64,000 nt of DNA from Pterois miles (lineage: Eukaryota; Chordata; Actinopteri; Perciformes; Scorpaenidae): the NCBI GenBank assembly GCA_947000775.1, contig CAMQGK010000638.1:19836501-19900500 (forward strand), given 5' to 3'. Positions 9,201-17,639 of the stretch are shown here, one piece after another (position 1 is the stretch's first letter; the number at the start of each line of letters is the position of its first letter). The translations under genes were made by a program, and so were the position numbers. The notes under the pieces are model-generated. The model did no database searches. It was given only the letters and a program-made list of their open reading frames with translations, and was not told where the DNA came from.

Positions 9201-11897
9201 ACATCCGGTAACTCGTAGCCACAATCGTGACTAAGAGCATTGCATCTTTTAGCTATATCGCAAAGTGTCACCTGCGGGATCTGGTTTATCCATATGACAA
9301 TCTTCTTAGAGGTCTCAGTGACTGTGTTTTCTTTCTTGCTTCTAACCTCAACCTCAGGATGCTCTGGCCCTGGGCTACTGCTTTTTTGCCCCTGCTCACT
9401 CAGTGTCTTCTGCTGGGGGGAAATGTATTTACAGTCACCACAGAGACCCCAGCCGGAGGTTCTTACAGCTCTTCTCAAAGACTCGTCTGAACCAGCAAGA
9501 CCAGTGGGGCTTGGGTGTATATTTCTATCAGTGTCTGCAAGTGGAAACAAAAACTGGTCAAATAGTGCAAAACTGAATACATCAGTCACCATCTGGAATG
9601 ATGAAGCACTAAGGGAACCCATTCTATCACCATGGTAAGTTGTTTTTGTTAAGGTAAGACACCCCAGGCAAACACTGTTTTTCATACACTGGTCAATTTT
9701 GAGATTTTGGGCTGATTTGCTTAGTCTTTCAGACTACTGGAGAGAAAATATCAACAAAATATTTACTGCACTTTGGAAATTTCTCCTAAATTCACCAAAA
9801 GTTAGCATTAGATAATGCGTCATTTGCATATTTAAACATAACATTTCAGAAAACCTGTAATACAAGAAGTAATTGCCTTAATATAAGTAATCTATCTTTA
9901 AAGGCTGTTTTCTCAGTTTTTCTCATACTCCATACACAAATCTCCTCTTCAGTAGGATTTATGTTCACCAAACTTTCCTGTTTCATTCATATCTATACTC
10001 TGAAGGTTTTACAGAGGGGTTTGTTCATATATCATTCGTAGCCTGATTTATACAACATTTAATTCCTAAAAATCAATGGATGTTGACAGTGTTTTCTGAT
10101 TTATGGAGAGATATAAATAGATATCCCAAATTCCCTCTGTAAAAATCTTTGACTCTAATGAGTCAACAAAATTAAACAATAATTTTGAACCAGGCTGTTC
10201 TGGAAATATATGCAAATCATCACATATTTAATAAGATAATGCGTCATTTGCATATTTAAACCTAACATTTCAGAAAACTTTGAATGCAATTGTCTGAATG
10301 CAAGTAATCAACTGGTTTCATGGTGATATTAGTTAATAGTTTTTACTCTATTCACCTGTAGTGTCTTGCAAAAGGTTTTCACAGAGGTTTGTTCATATAT
10401 CATCTATAGCCTGATTTATACATCTAATTTCTAATGTCAAACATTGTTTTTTAATGGATCTTGACAGTGTTTTCTGATTTTTGGAGAGATAAAAAGAGAT
10501 CCTTGGACTCTAATGTGTCAACAAAATGAAACAAGATTTTTGAATCAGACTGTAATGGAAATGTATGCAAATTATCACATATCGAATAAGATAATGCCTT
10601 ATTTGCATATTTAAGCATACAATTTCAGAAAACATTTAATACAAAGAAACAACTGCCTTAATGTAAGTAGTCTACTGGGGAAGTTTGATGGTGGTACATT
10701 TCACCCTGGGGTGTCTTCCCTTTAACACAATGGATTCCCACCACTGTTAGCCTCATTTGATAACGTTAGAGGGGAGCAGCTATGGATGGCTTTTTATCAG
10801 AGGGGTGTATCTTATTTAATTCAATATAAAACAATCCTATTGTCGATGACTGCCATTTTATGTAAATTATCCACATATGTTACCCCACTGACAGAAATTA
10901 GCCGCTAGCCGCGCCGTTAGCTTAGCATCTGACCCCTCCCAACGGTTACAACACACCAGCTAGGAAAAAAATCATGCAATTAGCCAAACATTAGTTAACA
11001 GCTTTTACCTTCCGAAATATCCTCATTTTAAAAAATGTTAGCTGGAGTCCAATGCTAGTCACTTTACACGCTTACTGGTGGTTAACCAAACTACACAGCT
11101 AGCTAGCTCAGGTGCACCTTACTTGACAGTCCGGTGGGTATGGACGGTGTTCCCGTCTGAACTTGTCCGGTGTTTGCAACAGCAGCAGGCTGTGGATCAC
11201 ACCCAGTGGACCTGGCCTTCAGTGTGCTCCCTCTGTCCCTGCCGCTTTTAGCAACGTGGGTCACAAGAGTTTTACGATTCATATTTTTACATCTAACAGA
11301 CGAGTTGCCCATACTACACTTTGGATCGTTTAGGCTCGTTGAAGCCTTCCTACTCAACTCCATTTGACACGACATGTTGAGGCTTTTGCCCCTCGGTTTC
11401 ACCCTGCGGCGGCGGACCTCTGTCCGTTTAAACACAACCCTGTCTGAAGCGGTGCAAACGCACCAAGCAAACCTCAGTCTGGGGTTGCAGAGCTTCCTGG
11501 TGCCGTGCAAACGCCCCTTGCTCCTTGTGTTTGGCCTGCTCTGTTGATACTTGCCTCTAGTGTATGGCCTTTCATATTTCACCTCCTGATTACCCTTTCT
11601 CCTCTTTGCCTTCTTCTGCGTACCTATGCATTTCTCCTCCAGCTCTCCTTCAGCGATGTTAACGGTCGTATCTGTCACATTTTCCGGGCACACTAAAGAA
11701 GTTTGAACGGGCTCATGGCTGCTAGGGACGGGGTCCGCGTCTTTCGTCGACACTAGTTCACAAACTAGCTGGTTTTCCTCTTGTTTTTCAGCCGGACCAC
11801 CATTCAGAGACTTTGAGACTCGTCTCCGCCGCGGCTCCAGTTTTAGCTCTTTTAAAGCGACTCGGTTAAGTTTAACCCTGTTAGAAGACGGCACCAT
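60..11897 (-). CDS. topaz1: TOPAZ1 gene (partial; 3' end beyond the window edge)
   Basis: Germ-cell protein needed for male meiosis in mammals (established knowledge). Exons placed on the minus strand, 5' to 3': 11897-11123, about 9711-7029, (doubtful 6063-5962), 5259-5215, 3315-3237, 2540-2483, 1189-1041, 850-758, 636-521, 394-340, 231-60. From exon 3 (5259-5215) to the last exon every junction keeps one open frame, which supports the model. Two stretches identify the family: YEQDILLVDVIQEDPELF near the end of exon 2 (about 7170-7225), and a Cys/His motif CGFKMCRFQHVPVEGDEK at 3237-3290. Adjacency to ABHD5 agrees with human synteny. The N-terminal half is low-complexity, acidic and Ser-rich, and the C-terminal half is made of small helical exons. 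The terminal exons are missing from the window. The identification rests on recalled family motifs plus synteny, not on a search. Confidence 0.8.
340..394 (-). CDS. topaz1: TOPAZ1 exon 9
   Basis: A short exon reading CAPFPEYLNLAHSIVEIE. Two AG acceptors compete. The downstream one (CCTTTCCAG at 378) has the better tract but breaks the frame. The upstream one (GGTTATCCAG at 395) keeps the frame between the phase-2 exon before and the phase-0 exon after, so I chose it. Donor GAAATAGAG|GTTAGT. Confidence 0.6.
521..636 (-). CDS. topaz1: TOPAZ1 exon 8
   Basis: Reads MASAGLVLSLDCLDCVKNTP and on to SVSDNH; acceptor GCTGACAG, donor CACAA|GTAAGT. Starts in phase 0 and ends in phase 2. Confidence 0.68.
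758..850 (-). CDS. topaz1: TOPAZ1 exon 7
   Basis: 31 codons reading PGHEFVLALFNIVREKGLMG onward; acceptor TTCTTTTCTTGCCAG, donor TTCAAG|GTATCT. Phase 0 on both sides. The helical, TPR/PPR-like character is similar to the neighbouring small exons. Confidence 0.72.
1041..1189 (-). CDS. topaz1: TOPAZ1 exon 6
   Basis: A 149-base exon containing FTGYYQNNPPGAYFSMPVLL, then a Leu-rich helical stretch and VFSVLSVSLAHKI. Acceptor GTCCCCAG, donor AAGATC|GTAGTC (weak but GT). Enters in phase 1 and leaves in phase 0, matching both neighbours. Confidence 0.7.
1325..2400. repeat. Dispersed DNA-element remnant in a TOPAZ1 intron
   Basis: The left part (about 1325-1500) repeats the phrase 'cagatt/aatctgat' around ATCCGATAC-like words. 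The right part (about 2260-2400) ends with 'gatctggacaaaaaatctgaa', similar in inverted sense. This resembles a common teleost short DNA element, probably with something inserted in the middle. The family is inferred. Confidence 0.35.
2483..2540 (-). CDS. topaz1: TOPAZ1 exon 5
   Basis: Reads LCIETVIRFTRIPVCLQKA; the acceptor is a good pyrimidine tract (TTTTCCCTTTTCAG) and the donor AAAGCAG|GTGAGT. It starts in phase 0 directly after the GDEK of the previous exon and ends in phase 1. The open frame continues upstream to 2645, but that part includes the acceptor tract and is read as intron. Confidence 0.7.
2645..3236. other. TOPAZ1 intron, nothing specific seen
   Basis: Intronic sequence between the exons at 2483-2540 and 3237-3315. 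Two short phrases ('cacaaaatgcccatttgtatatcaa' at about 2752 and its near inverse at about 3090) suggest terminal inverted repeats of an old foldback element spanning about 2735-3130. Confidence 0.3.
3237..3315 (-). CDS. topaz1: TOPAZ1 exon 4 with Cys/His motif
   Basis: Reads QYFSESLSCGFKMCRFQHVP followed by VEGDEK; acceptor TACTGCAG, donor GAGAAG|GTAACA. The C-x4-C-x3-H pattern followed by VP and a GDEK stretch is the most recognisable TOPAZ1 segment in the window. It ends in phase 0 and joins the next exon in frame. Confidence 0.75.
3928..4016 (+). mobile_element. 3' end of an L2/Rex-like LINE
   Basis: The stretch with GTGGGACCAATAAAGGAATA followed by (TATCTTA)-type short repeats is the characteristic 3' tail of a teleost non-LTR retrotransposon. 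A plus/minus pair of similar tails occurs in this window (also 33757-33835, opposite strand). It is a 5'-truncated copy with no coding part left. Confidence 0.6.
4130..4815. mobile_element. Foldback/MITE-like element in a TOPAZ1 intron
   Basis: The left end (about 4138-4215) and the right end (about 4735-4812) are imperfect inverted repeats: 'gaggccatattagggacactgtag...agggtattattcaagagaaaaa' against 'ttttctctgaatattacccc...acaatggctcgaatacacc'. The inside is made of degenerate 'ctctgagactaaag/gaatattctgag' words. Seen directly; the family is not known to me. Confidence 0.5.
5215..5259 (-). CDS. topaz1: TOPAZ1 exon 3
   Basis: A 45-base exon reading HPDANNNHVNGVLE, flanked by acceptor AACAGAG and donor GAGAG|GTAGCTG. 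It enters and leaves in phase 2, compatible with exon 2 upstream and with the Cys/His exon downstream. Confidence 0.55.
5962..6063 (-). CDS. Doubtful TOPAZ1 exon between exon 2 and exon 3
   Basis: A 102-base open segment with a good upstream pyrimidine tract (TTTTTCTGTGCATTTCACAG) and a donor AAATG|GTAATG. Only an acceptor two bases downstream (CAGAG|GAC) gives a frame that joins both neighbours. Joining exon 2 directly to exon 3 also keeps the phase, so this may not be an exon. Confidence 0.25.
6440..6832. mobile_element. hAT-like short element in a TOPAZ1 intron
   Basis: Contains 'gcgagcgttggcgagcctcttggctc' and ends with 'caactaatcgattagtctac...ggtcgaggacagccct', a terminal sequence typical of a widespread teleost hAT-derived repeat. 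The open frames at 6332-6711 on both strands fall inside it and are not genes. Confidence 0.5.
7029..9711 (-). CDS. topaz1: TOPAZ1 exon 2 (long central exon)
   Basis: About 890 codons open on the minus strand, ending at donor CAAAG|GTAAGG (exon end 7029, phase 2). The protein is low-complexity, with many Ser/acidic runs, a Glu tract at about 7690-7710 (GAG-type trinucleotide repeat), repeated SSSDEDDG/SSPSSDEDDG motifs, and the family-typical YEQDILLVDVIQEDPELF near its end. The 5' border is uncertain. The strong-looking acceptor TTTTCTCTCCAG at 9737 would run into a stop in the phase left by exon 1. The acceptor AAATCAG at 9712 keeps the phase but has a poor pyrimidine tract. An unseen small exon between 9.7 and 11.1 kb would also solve this. 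Confidence 0.75.
9811..10720. repeat. Three diverged tandem repeats in TOPAZ1 intron 1
   Basis: A unit starting 'gataatgcgtcatttgcata' recurs at 9811, 10235 and 10590 (spacing 424 and 355). A second phrase, 'ttgttcatatatcat..agcctgatttatac', occurs twice (about 10020 and 10388), as does 'tgacagtgttttctgattt'. Each unit start carries an ATTTGCAT octamer. Seen directly. Confidence 0.8.
11123..11897 (-). CDS. topaz1: TOPAZ1 exon 1 (start codon)
   Basis: The frame opens at the ATG at 11897 (MVPSSNRVKLNRVALKELKL) and encodes about 258 residues rich in Arg/Lys, ending at a clear donor (CAA|GTAAGG) at 11122-11121. An in-frame ATG eight codons upstream (11921) gives a hydrophobic leader MVIVLIVS. 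I prefer the second ATG because the basic sequence after it looks like the true N terminus, but the first cannot be excluded. The exon ends in phase 1. No known domain is visible; the composition suggests a disordered, basic N terminus. Confidence 0.7.
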
Positions 11898-12041
11898 ACT
11901 AACAATTAAAACAATGACCACAGAAAGCTGGAAAAATAAGACTTTCTTAACTTGGTTACTATTAAAAATGCTCTCGCGTAAAGTGCGAACTTCCTACAAT
12001 AATGGACCGACGTCAAAACTAGTCCCGACACTGACGTTCAT

Positions 12042-12335
12042 CTGCTCAGATTTATGAACTACAAGTTGTCATGGCAGCGTAGGTGTGCTGGCCCCTCTGC
12101 GCATGCGCAAGGCGTCAATCAGCGTTTTAACTTTTTCTTTTATATTAAAATACACGATTATTTATTTCTTTGCAAACCAACACATATTGGTCATGAATAA
12201 CAAAACGTTCACGAGATACAACTAGATAAATAAATAAATAAATAAGACAAAAAGAGAGACTATAAATAACTATAAAAAAATGTAAAAGTAGAAAATACAA
12301 CCAGTGACAAAGAAAATAATCTAAACTATAGATAT
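12042..12335. repeat. TOPAZ1 5' flank, copy 1 of a local duplication
   Basis: From 'tgctcagatttatg' through 'gtgacaaagaaaat' this segment aligns with 14947-15360. It retains CpGs, while the second copy has lost them. Confidence 0.65.
12098..12109. promoter_or_regulatory. NRF1-type palindrome in the TOPAZ1 promoter
   Basis: TGCGCATGCGCA lies 201 bases upstream of the TOPAZ1 start codon. It is a perfect match to the palindromic NRF1 consensus in a short CpG-containing stretch, so it is a likely core promoter element. No TATA box was chosen. Confidence 0.55.
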
Positions 12336-12510
12336 TTCACTGCAATTTCATGAAACAACAATTCTTTTTACAATTAACACTTGAAATGATGAAGGCACTT
12401 GCAAATGGCAAGGATGTACAAAATGTAAAGCATACTTTGGTGTTTCATTTTTACCTCTTTACTTACGATTTTATTAAATTTCTTTTTCTAAAATAAATCA
12501 AAACACTGAC

Positions 12511-12833
12511 AAAGAAGAAGAAGAAGAAGATCAGCCTTTATTAGTCCCACTAGGGGAAATTCAATTTACACTCTGTTGTTAACACACACATGCACATACA
12601 GGACCCATATACATGCAACAATGGAGAGATGTCAGAGTGAGGGGGCTGCTCCTGACAAGCGCCCCGAGCAGTTGGGGGTTTGGTGCCTTGCTCAGGGGCA
12701 CCTCGGCAGTGCCCAAGAGGTAAACTGGCACCTCTCCAACTACCACACTCAGTTCTTGGTCCATGTCGGGACTTGAACCGGTGACCCTCCGGTTCCCAAG
12801 CCTACTCCCTACAGACTGAGCTACTGCCGCCCA
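12511..12833 (-). mobile_element. tRNA-derived SINE
   Basis: Read on the minus strand it starts GGCGGCAGTAGCTCAGTCTG, with an A box (12811-12823) and a B box GGTTCAAGTCC (12769-12779) as in a tRNA-type Pol III promoter. A body with 'tgccccgagcaaggcacc'-like words follows. The 3' end (12537-12575 on the plus strand) matches the LINE 3' tail seen at 3940-4000, and a (GAA)-type tract at 12511-12529 forms the tail. The copy looks nearly full length. Confidence 0.75.
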
Positions 12834-12889
12834 AAAAGAGGAGGATCACAGGCAGGCAATAATCAGAATAAATATTAAACAAAATTTTA

Positions 12890-14365
12890 ATCATACTGAA
12901 ATACATCAGAGGCAGTATCCTTGTGGACCTGGATAGCCACCAGTTTGCCTATAAGGCGAACAGACCCACAGAGGACGCTGTCTCCATCGCCCTCCCACCT
13001 GGAGCACCCGAACACATATATAAGGATGCTCTTTGTGGACTTCAGCTCATGCTTCAACACCATAATCCTCCATAAACTGGTCCTCAATCTCACTCACCTT
13101 GGTCTCCCCATCTCACTCTGCTCATGGATCCTGGACTTTCTTACGAACAGACCGCAGAATGTGAGAATAGGAGATCTGACATCTTCAACCATAACACTAA
13201 ACACAGGTGCGCCTCAGGGGTGTGTACTCAGCCCAGTCCTCTACACCCTCTTCACCCATGACTGTGTACCCATCCATTCATCCAACACCATAATAAAATT
13301 TGCAGATGACACTGCTGTGGTGGGGCTCATTAGGAACAACAACAAGTGCCATTACAGGCAGGAGGCCCAACACATGGCAGAGTGGTATGTGGACAACAAC
13401 CTGGTCCTAAACACCACCAAAACAAACAAGATCATTGTGGAGTTTTGGAGGACCAAGAGGACGACGCAGACCTCACTGACCATCGATGGAGAAGAGGTGG
13501 AGAGGGTCGACGTACGACGTACGTAATTCCTGGGGACATACATCACTAAGGACCTAACATGGACCACTAACATCTCCAACCTCGTAAAGAGGGCCCAGAA
13601 GAAGCTTGTCTTCTTATGGAAGCACACCTGCTCATAAACTTTTACAGGAGCACGGTTGAGAGCATCCTTTGCCAGGCCTGCAGTGTGTGGTATGCAGGCT
13701 GCACAGCGGAGAGAGGGAGGGACTTGGCTAAGGCGGTTAGGTCAGCAAAAAAGATCACAGGAGCTGAGCTCCCAGATCTGGACTCTCTTTGTTGTGACTG
13801 CCTGAAGAGGAAGGCAAGGTCAATAAGCACAGATAAAACCCACCCTGGACATCCTCTGTTTGTCCGCTTACCATCAGGGAAGAGGTATCGCACACTGCGG
13901 CCCGCACCACAAGACTAAGGAACAGCTTTTTCCTGAGAGCTGTAGCCTCCATCACTCCCCTCAACCCCGCCCCTCCCCAACCCCCAGGCAAAGTACTCAG
14001 GCAATTCTCCTCCACGGGAGTACAGCCTCCAACACCCACAAACCCTGCCCGTCCCGTCCCTCCACACACACATAACAGATTGGACTTGATGGACACAATG
14101 TGTGCGTGTCTGGGAGTCAGAGCATTGCTATTGTGTGTGTGTGTGTGTGTGAGTGCCATTAGTACTATGCACTTTACAGCTGTGGCCACCGCTGGAATCT
14201 TTATGCACTTTACAACCTAGTTTCTTTTAATCTATTAATCTACATACCACTATTTATATTTTTGTCATTGTTGTGTTTGTGTCATTACCTTATGTGTTTG
14301 TGTGTGCCAGCCCAGCTTTCGTTTTGTGCAATGACAATAAACTCCTTGAAATCAGGTTTGAACTG
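12890..14365 (+). mobile_element. 5'-truncated LINE with a broken reverse transcriptase ORF
   Basis: A non-LTR retrotransposon fragment, L2/Rex1-like by character. The frame starting at 12921 is open for about 200 codons and shows the reverse transcriptase motifs: FVDFSSCFNTI, GAPQGCVLSP, and the catalytic FADD at 13299-13310. The frame is lost at about 13515-13530 and resumes in others, with FYRSTVES at about 13637 and a GKRYR-like end at about 13880. Further stops follow. The 3' UTR has a (TG)n tract at about 14132-14150 and ends near AATAAACTCCTTG (14337). It lacks an endonuclease domain and is inactive. Confidence 0.85.
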
Positions 14366-14946
14366 AAGCACTATTATTAAGCTTGTTTAGAAGTTACAAG
14401 CTGATTTACAGTGGAAACCATAAAGTGCATCTTTGGATGGATGGAGAAAACAACACTGAATGGAAAAGCTATTGATTCTTGCATCCCATAAAGACTTCAT
14501 AAACAGCTACTGATTGGTTTGGGTTACACCCATGTCAAATTGCTCCCAAATTTAGACTGTCTGAAAACAAATAATGCAGAAATAAAATCATACAACTAAA
14601 AAGATATCAAACAAAACATACATAAATGAAAAAAATTATATAAAAATGATGTCTGTGCTTTCTGCTTTTAGAAGAGGATAAGGCATTTTAAGACAGACTT
14701 CCACACAAGGCACATTTCAACACACGTGACAGATGTAGCAACTTTTTAAAAAAACATTATTCACCTCCAGTTCTTTAGTTTTAAACATTGTTTATAGCAT
14801 ATATAGCATAATAGTTTGACTTTATATTTCATATCAGCTTGATGCAACTGTGTGTGTGATTACTTTATATCCGTCTATTATGAGATGTAGAAAATATGAA
14901 CATGAAAATGTATATATACAAAACAGATGTTCATCTTTCCCTGATG

Positions 14947-15360
14947 CTGCTCAGATTTATGGCCTACAAGTTGTCATGGCAGCCAAGGTGTGCTGGCCAC
15001 TCTGCACATGTGCAAGGTGTTAATTAGCATTTTGACTTTTTTTCTCTTATATTAAAATGTCAATATTTAGAATATTTAGCCAGATGTTGGGCCACATGTT
15101 GGGCATGAATAACAATAATTTCACTGTGTGTTAATGGTGTTTGTGGTATTTATGTTAACATGACATATAGTCAGTTTTCAGGGCTATTCTCTAGTTTAAT
15201 CAATTGTTAGGCTGTTTACCACTGAACATGAACAAAGAAAAGAGTGAATAAATAACTTAATACCTACATAAATAAATAAACAAGACTGAAAAACAAAATC
15301 TATTACTGTGGAGCTGTAGAAGTGGAAAATGCAACCATTAAGTGACAAAGAAAATTAAAA
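14947..15360. repeat. Second, CpG-decayed copy of the TOPAZ1 5' flank
   Basis: Direct repeat of 12042-12335 about 2.9 kb further from the gene. The NRF1-type site is changed to TGCACATGTGCA (15003-15014). Several CpGs of copy 1 appear here as TG or CA. Confidence 0.65.
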
Positions 15361-15529
15361 AAAGAAAATAAAAATAAATGTATATGGAACATAAAAAAAC
15401 AGACTACACTGAAAACTATACACGATGATGATATAGTTTACATGCATCACACACATCACCATGTTTTTAAGACAAAAATTCACATTTTTATTATCATAAA
15501 TAAATGTATTTATGATAATAAACAGTAAA

Positions 15530-15735
15530 TAACCAATTGGTCCCTGATATTGTTGGCTTAAAGTGTTTAGTCAGTTTCACTACAATTTATACTTTTATTA
15601 ACAAAAAGTGCAGCCAGATGAAAAAGTGTGAGAAAGAGAGTTTCAGGAGTGAACATCTGATTTCTTTTTGTTACCTCAGTGCAGAAAATGAAGGACACCC
15701 CACCCACCAGTATTTCTTTTTTAGTGCCCCCCAGA
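15530..15735. repeat. Dispersed repeat, copy A
   Basis: 'tggtccctgatattgttggcttaaa' through 'gtgcagaaaatgaag...' is shared with 59808-60030 at an estimated three-quarters identity or better. The family is not recognised. The small open frame 15537-15749 is part of it. Confidence 0.6.
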
Positions 15736-15779
15736 AGGTGGTGCCCTAGACGACCGTCTACATGGCCTATACCTTAGGC

Positions 15780-16500
15780 CGGACATGCCTTTCATGTATG
15801 ATAATGATATTTATCACTGAGATGTGCAAAATTTGATGTGACTATTCTACATTTAAGATCTGAAGCGGACCTTTGCACATACTGGGAAGGGGAAGCCAAT
15901 TATACAAGTGTTTGAGTAGAAACGTGGATGCACAGTTGGCCAAAGGGTAGTGCTGGGATTCAGTTCAACTGCACAAAGTAAATATTACTTTATATATATA
16001 TTAATTCAGGGAATTTTCTGGTGTAGCATTGCATTACATATTTGTGTAAAATGTGAAACGAGAATGTTTAAATTCTGCTTAGTGTTTAGAGACAAAACAT
16101 AGGCTATATAATGAAGTAGCTGGATAGCTGTAGTTTATAAGACCAGAGTCTACAGAGGGAGCATCCAATATAACTTGCGCAATATACTGAATGCAATTCA
16201 AGACAATTCAATATGAAGTTCAGTTCCTCAGAGATGTAGCATCAGCCTTTAACACTTACAGTATTTTTGAGTCATTAAAAGAACAAAGCGACAAACAAAT
16301 TTTTGAAATGTAAATTTAATACTTGTTTGGGGAAAAGTACTGTTTTAATTGTAAATTATGCCATTATCCTTGTTATGTTGTGTTATTTGGAGTGTGATAA
16401 ATCTTTATTTGGGATATTTATGGTTTGTTGTACTAGTTTTCTGATTCATAAATAAAGTACAAGTAATTAATCAGCGTTACATCAGAGTATTAAGCACCAA
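15780..16500. other. Intergenic, nothing recognised
   Basis: AT-rich sequence without a clear repeat, RNA gene or exon-like segment. Confidence 0.5.
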
Positions 16501-16502
16501 TT

Positions 16503-16761
16503 TTAAATACACGCTGCCTGAATGCTTTGAGACGGAGGTGAAAGCCTGTGAAGACGTGAGGGGTGAGGGTGCGACCCTGGTGTTGGGAAGTAGCCGGTCC
16601 CTTGATTGTGGCGGCCTGATTCACAACACCAGCTGTCCCGCCCCACCGAGCCAGCAGATGGCGCTCTGATGGTGGAAGAGGTTCTCCGCTGGAAAGCAGA
16701 GAAGTGGTTCCATCTCATTGCGTCCTCCCCCGGGGGTAGAGTCAGCTCTCCCTTTTCCCAT
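16503..16761 (-). other. Exon-like open segment (possible terminal exon)
   Basis: The minus strand reads open for 85 codons after a good acceptor (ATGTTTTCTTTCTGCAG) to a TAA at 16505-16503, with fragments such as NHFSAFQRRTSSTIRAPSAG. I do not recognise the product. It could be a chance open interval; it does not chain in phase with the other exon-like segments. Confidence 0.25.
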
Positions 16762-17114
16762 CTGCAGAAAGAAAACATGCAAATTAGATCCCGAGGAACC
16801 CATTCGAAGCGAAGAGAGGAAACTTTCTCTGGGTTCCTCTCGTTGATCATAAATCCAGACATGAGGGATTCTGGGAGTCTGTGCCCCACCTCTCTACACC
16901 TGACAGGCATTAGACCACCCACAACCCCCTGCTTCAGCTCCGGTGCTTCTGCACTCCAACAATATCCTCTATGCAAATTTCATAATCACACCCCAGCAAT
17001 GAGGGATGTGTGTGTACGTACAGTGAAGAGGGATATAAGCTTTTACTTAGCATATGAAATGAGTTGGGATTAGACTGATATAAAGAGCAGAGTGAAGAGC
17101 GGAGGGAGTGTTAC

Positions 17115-17248
17115 CAGAGAGGTCACTCATAATTTTGCTCCTATGAAGCACTTTAAATCTTCCTGACTGCTCTCGCCGGCGTTGAAATGGCACGCTGGGC
17201 TCAACCGAGCGATAAAAGAACACCGGCAGTTTCACCAATAACCGTGCA
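17115..17248 (-). other. Exon-like open segment
   Basis: Minus-strand open segment between an AG at 17249 and donor CTCTG|GTAACA, containing LPVFFYRSVEPSVPFQRRRE. The acceptor tract is weak. No family recognised. Confidence 0.2.
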
Positions 17249-17639
17249 CTTCAAATTAAAATGTTGTAGAATATCAGCATGATAAAAAGGACATAAAAAT
17301 CTTTATAGGAGAGGAAGAATCACCCATCAACCCCCTGAGCCCAGACCAGCGAGGCTGACTCCTACAAATCATTAGGCATTTAGCTGCTTGTTTCAAGGGT
17401 TTTGTTCTGGGACAGACGGCTATTATCATTATCTGTTATTCTTTTGGTTAATTTCTCAATTAATTCATTACATATTTAGTCTAATGTCAGAAAATGGAGA
17501 AAATATCACAGAAGACAGTAAAATGAAGTGTTTTTGTTAAATGCGATGGCCTCTCTAACTACTAGACCACTTTGGTTTATGTCCACAAGACTGTCAGATT
17601 AGTACAAACTAAATGTCTAATTATACAGGAAATATTTTT

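Noticed and set aside
12750..12833. Possible true tRNA gene on the minus strand
   Set aside because: A and B boxes are present, but the acceptor stem does not pair and the sequence continues into a SINE body with a LINE-like tail.
12890..14365. Retroviral or other viral origin of the reverse transcriptase
   Set aside because: No LTRs, gag, integrase or envelope-like sequence; the motifs and AATAAA-type 3' end fit a non-LTR LINE.
16503..17073. Overlapping 155- and 157-codon frames on opposite strands
   Set aside because: Not accepted as full genes. Only the part after the acceptor at 16762 is kept as a low-confidence exon-like segment.
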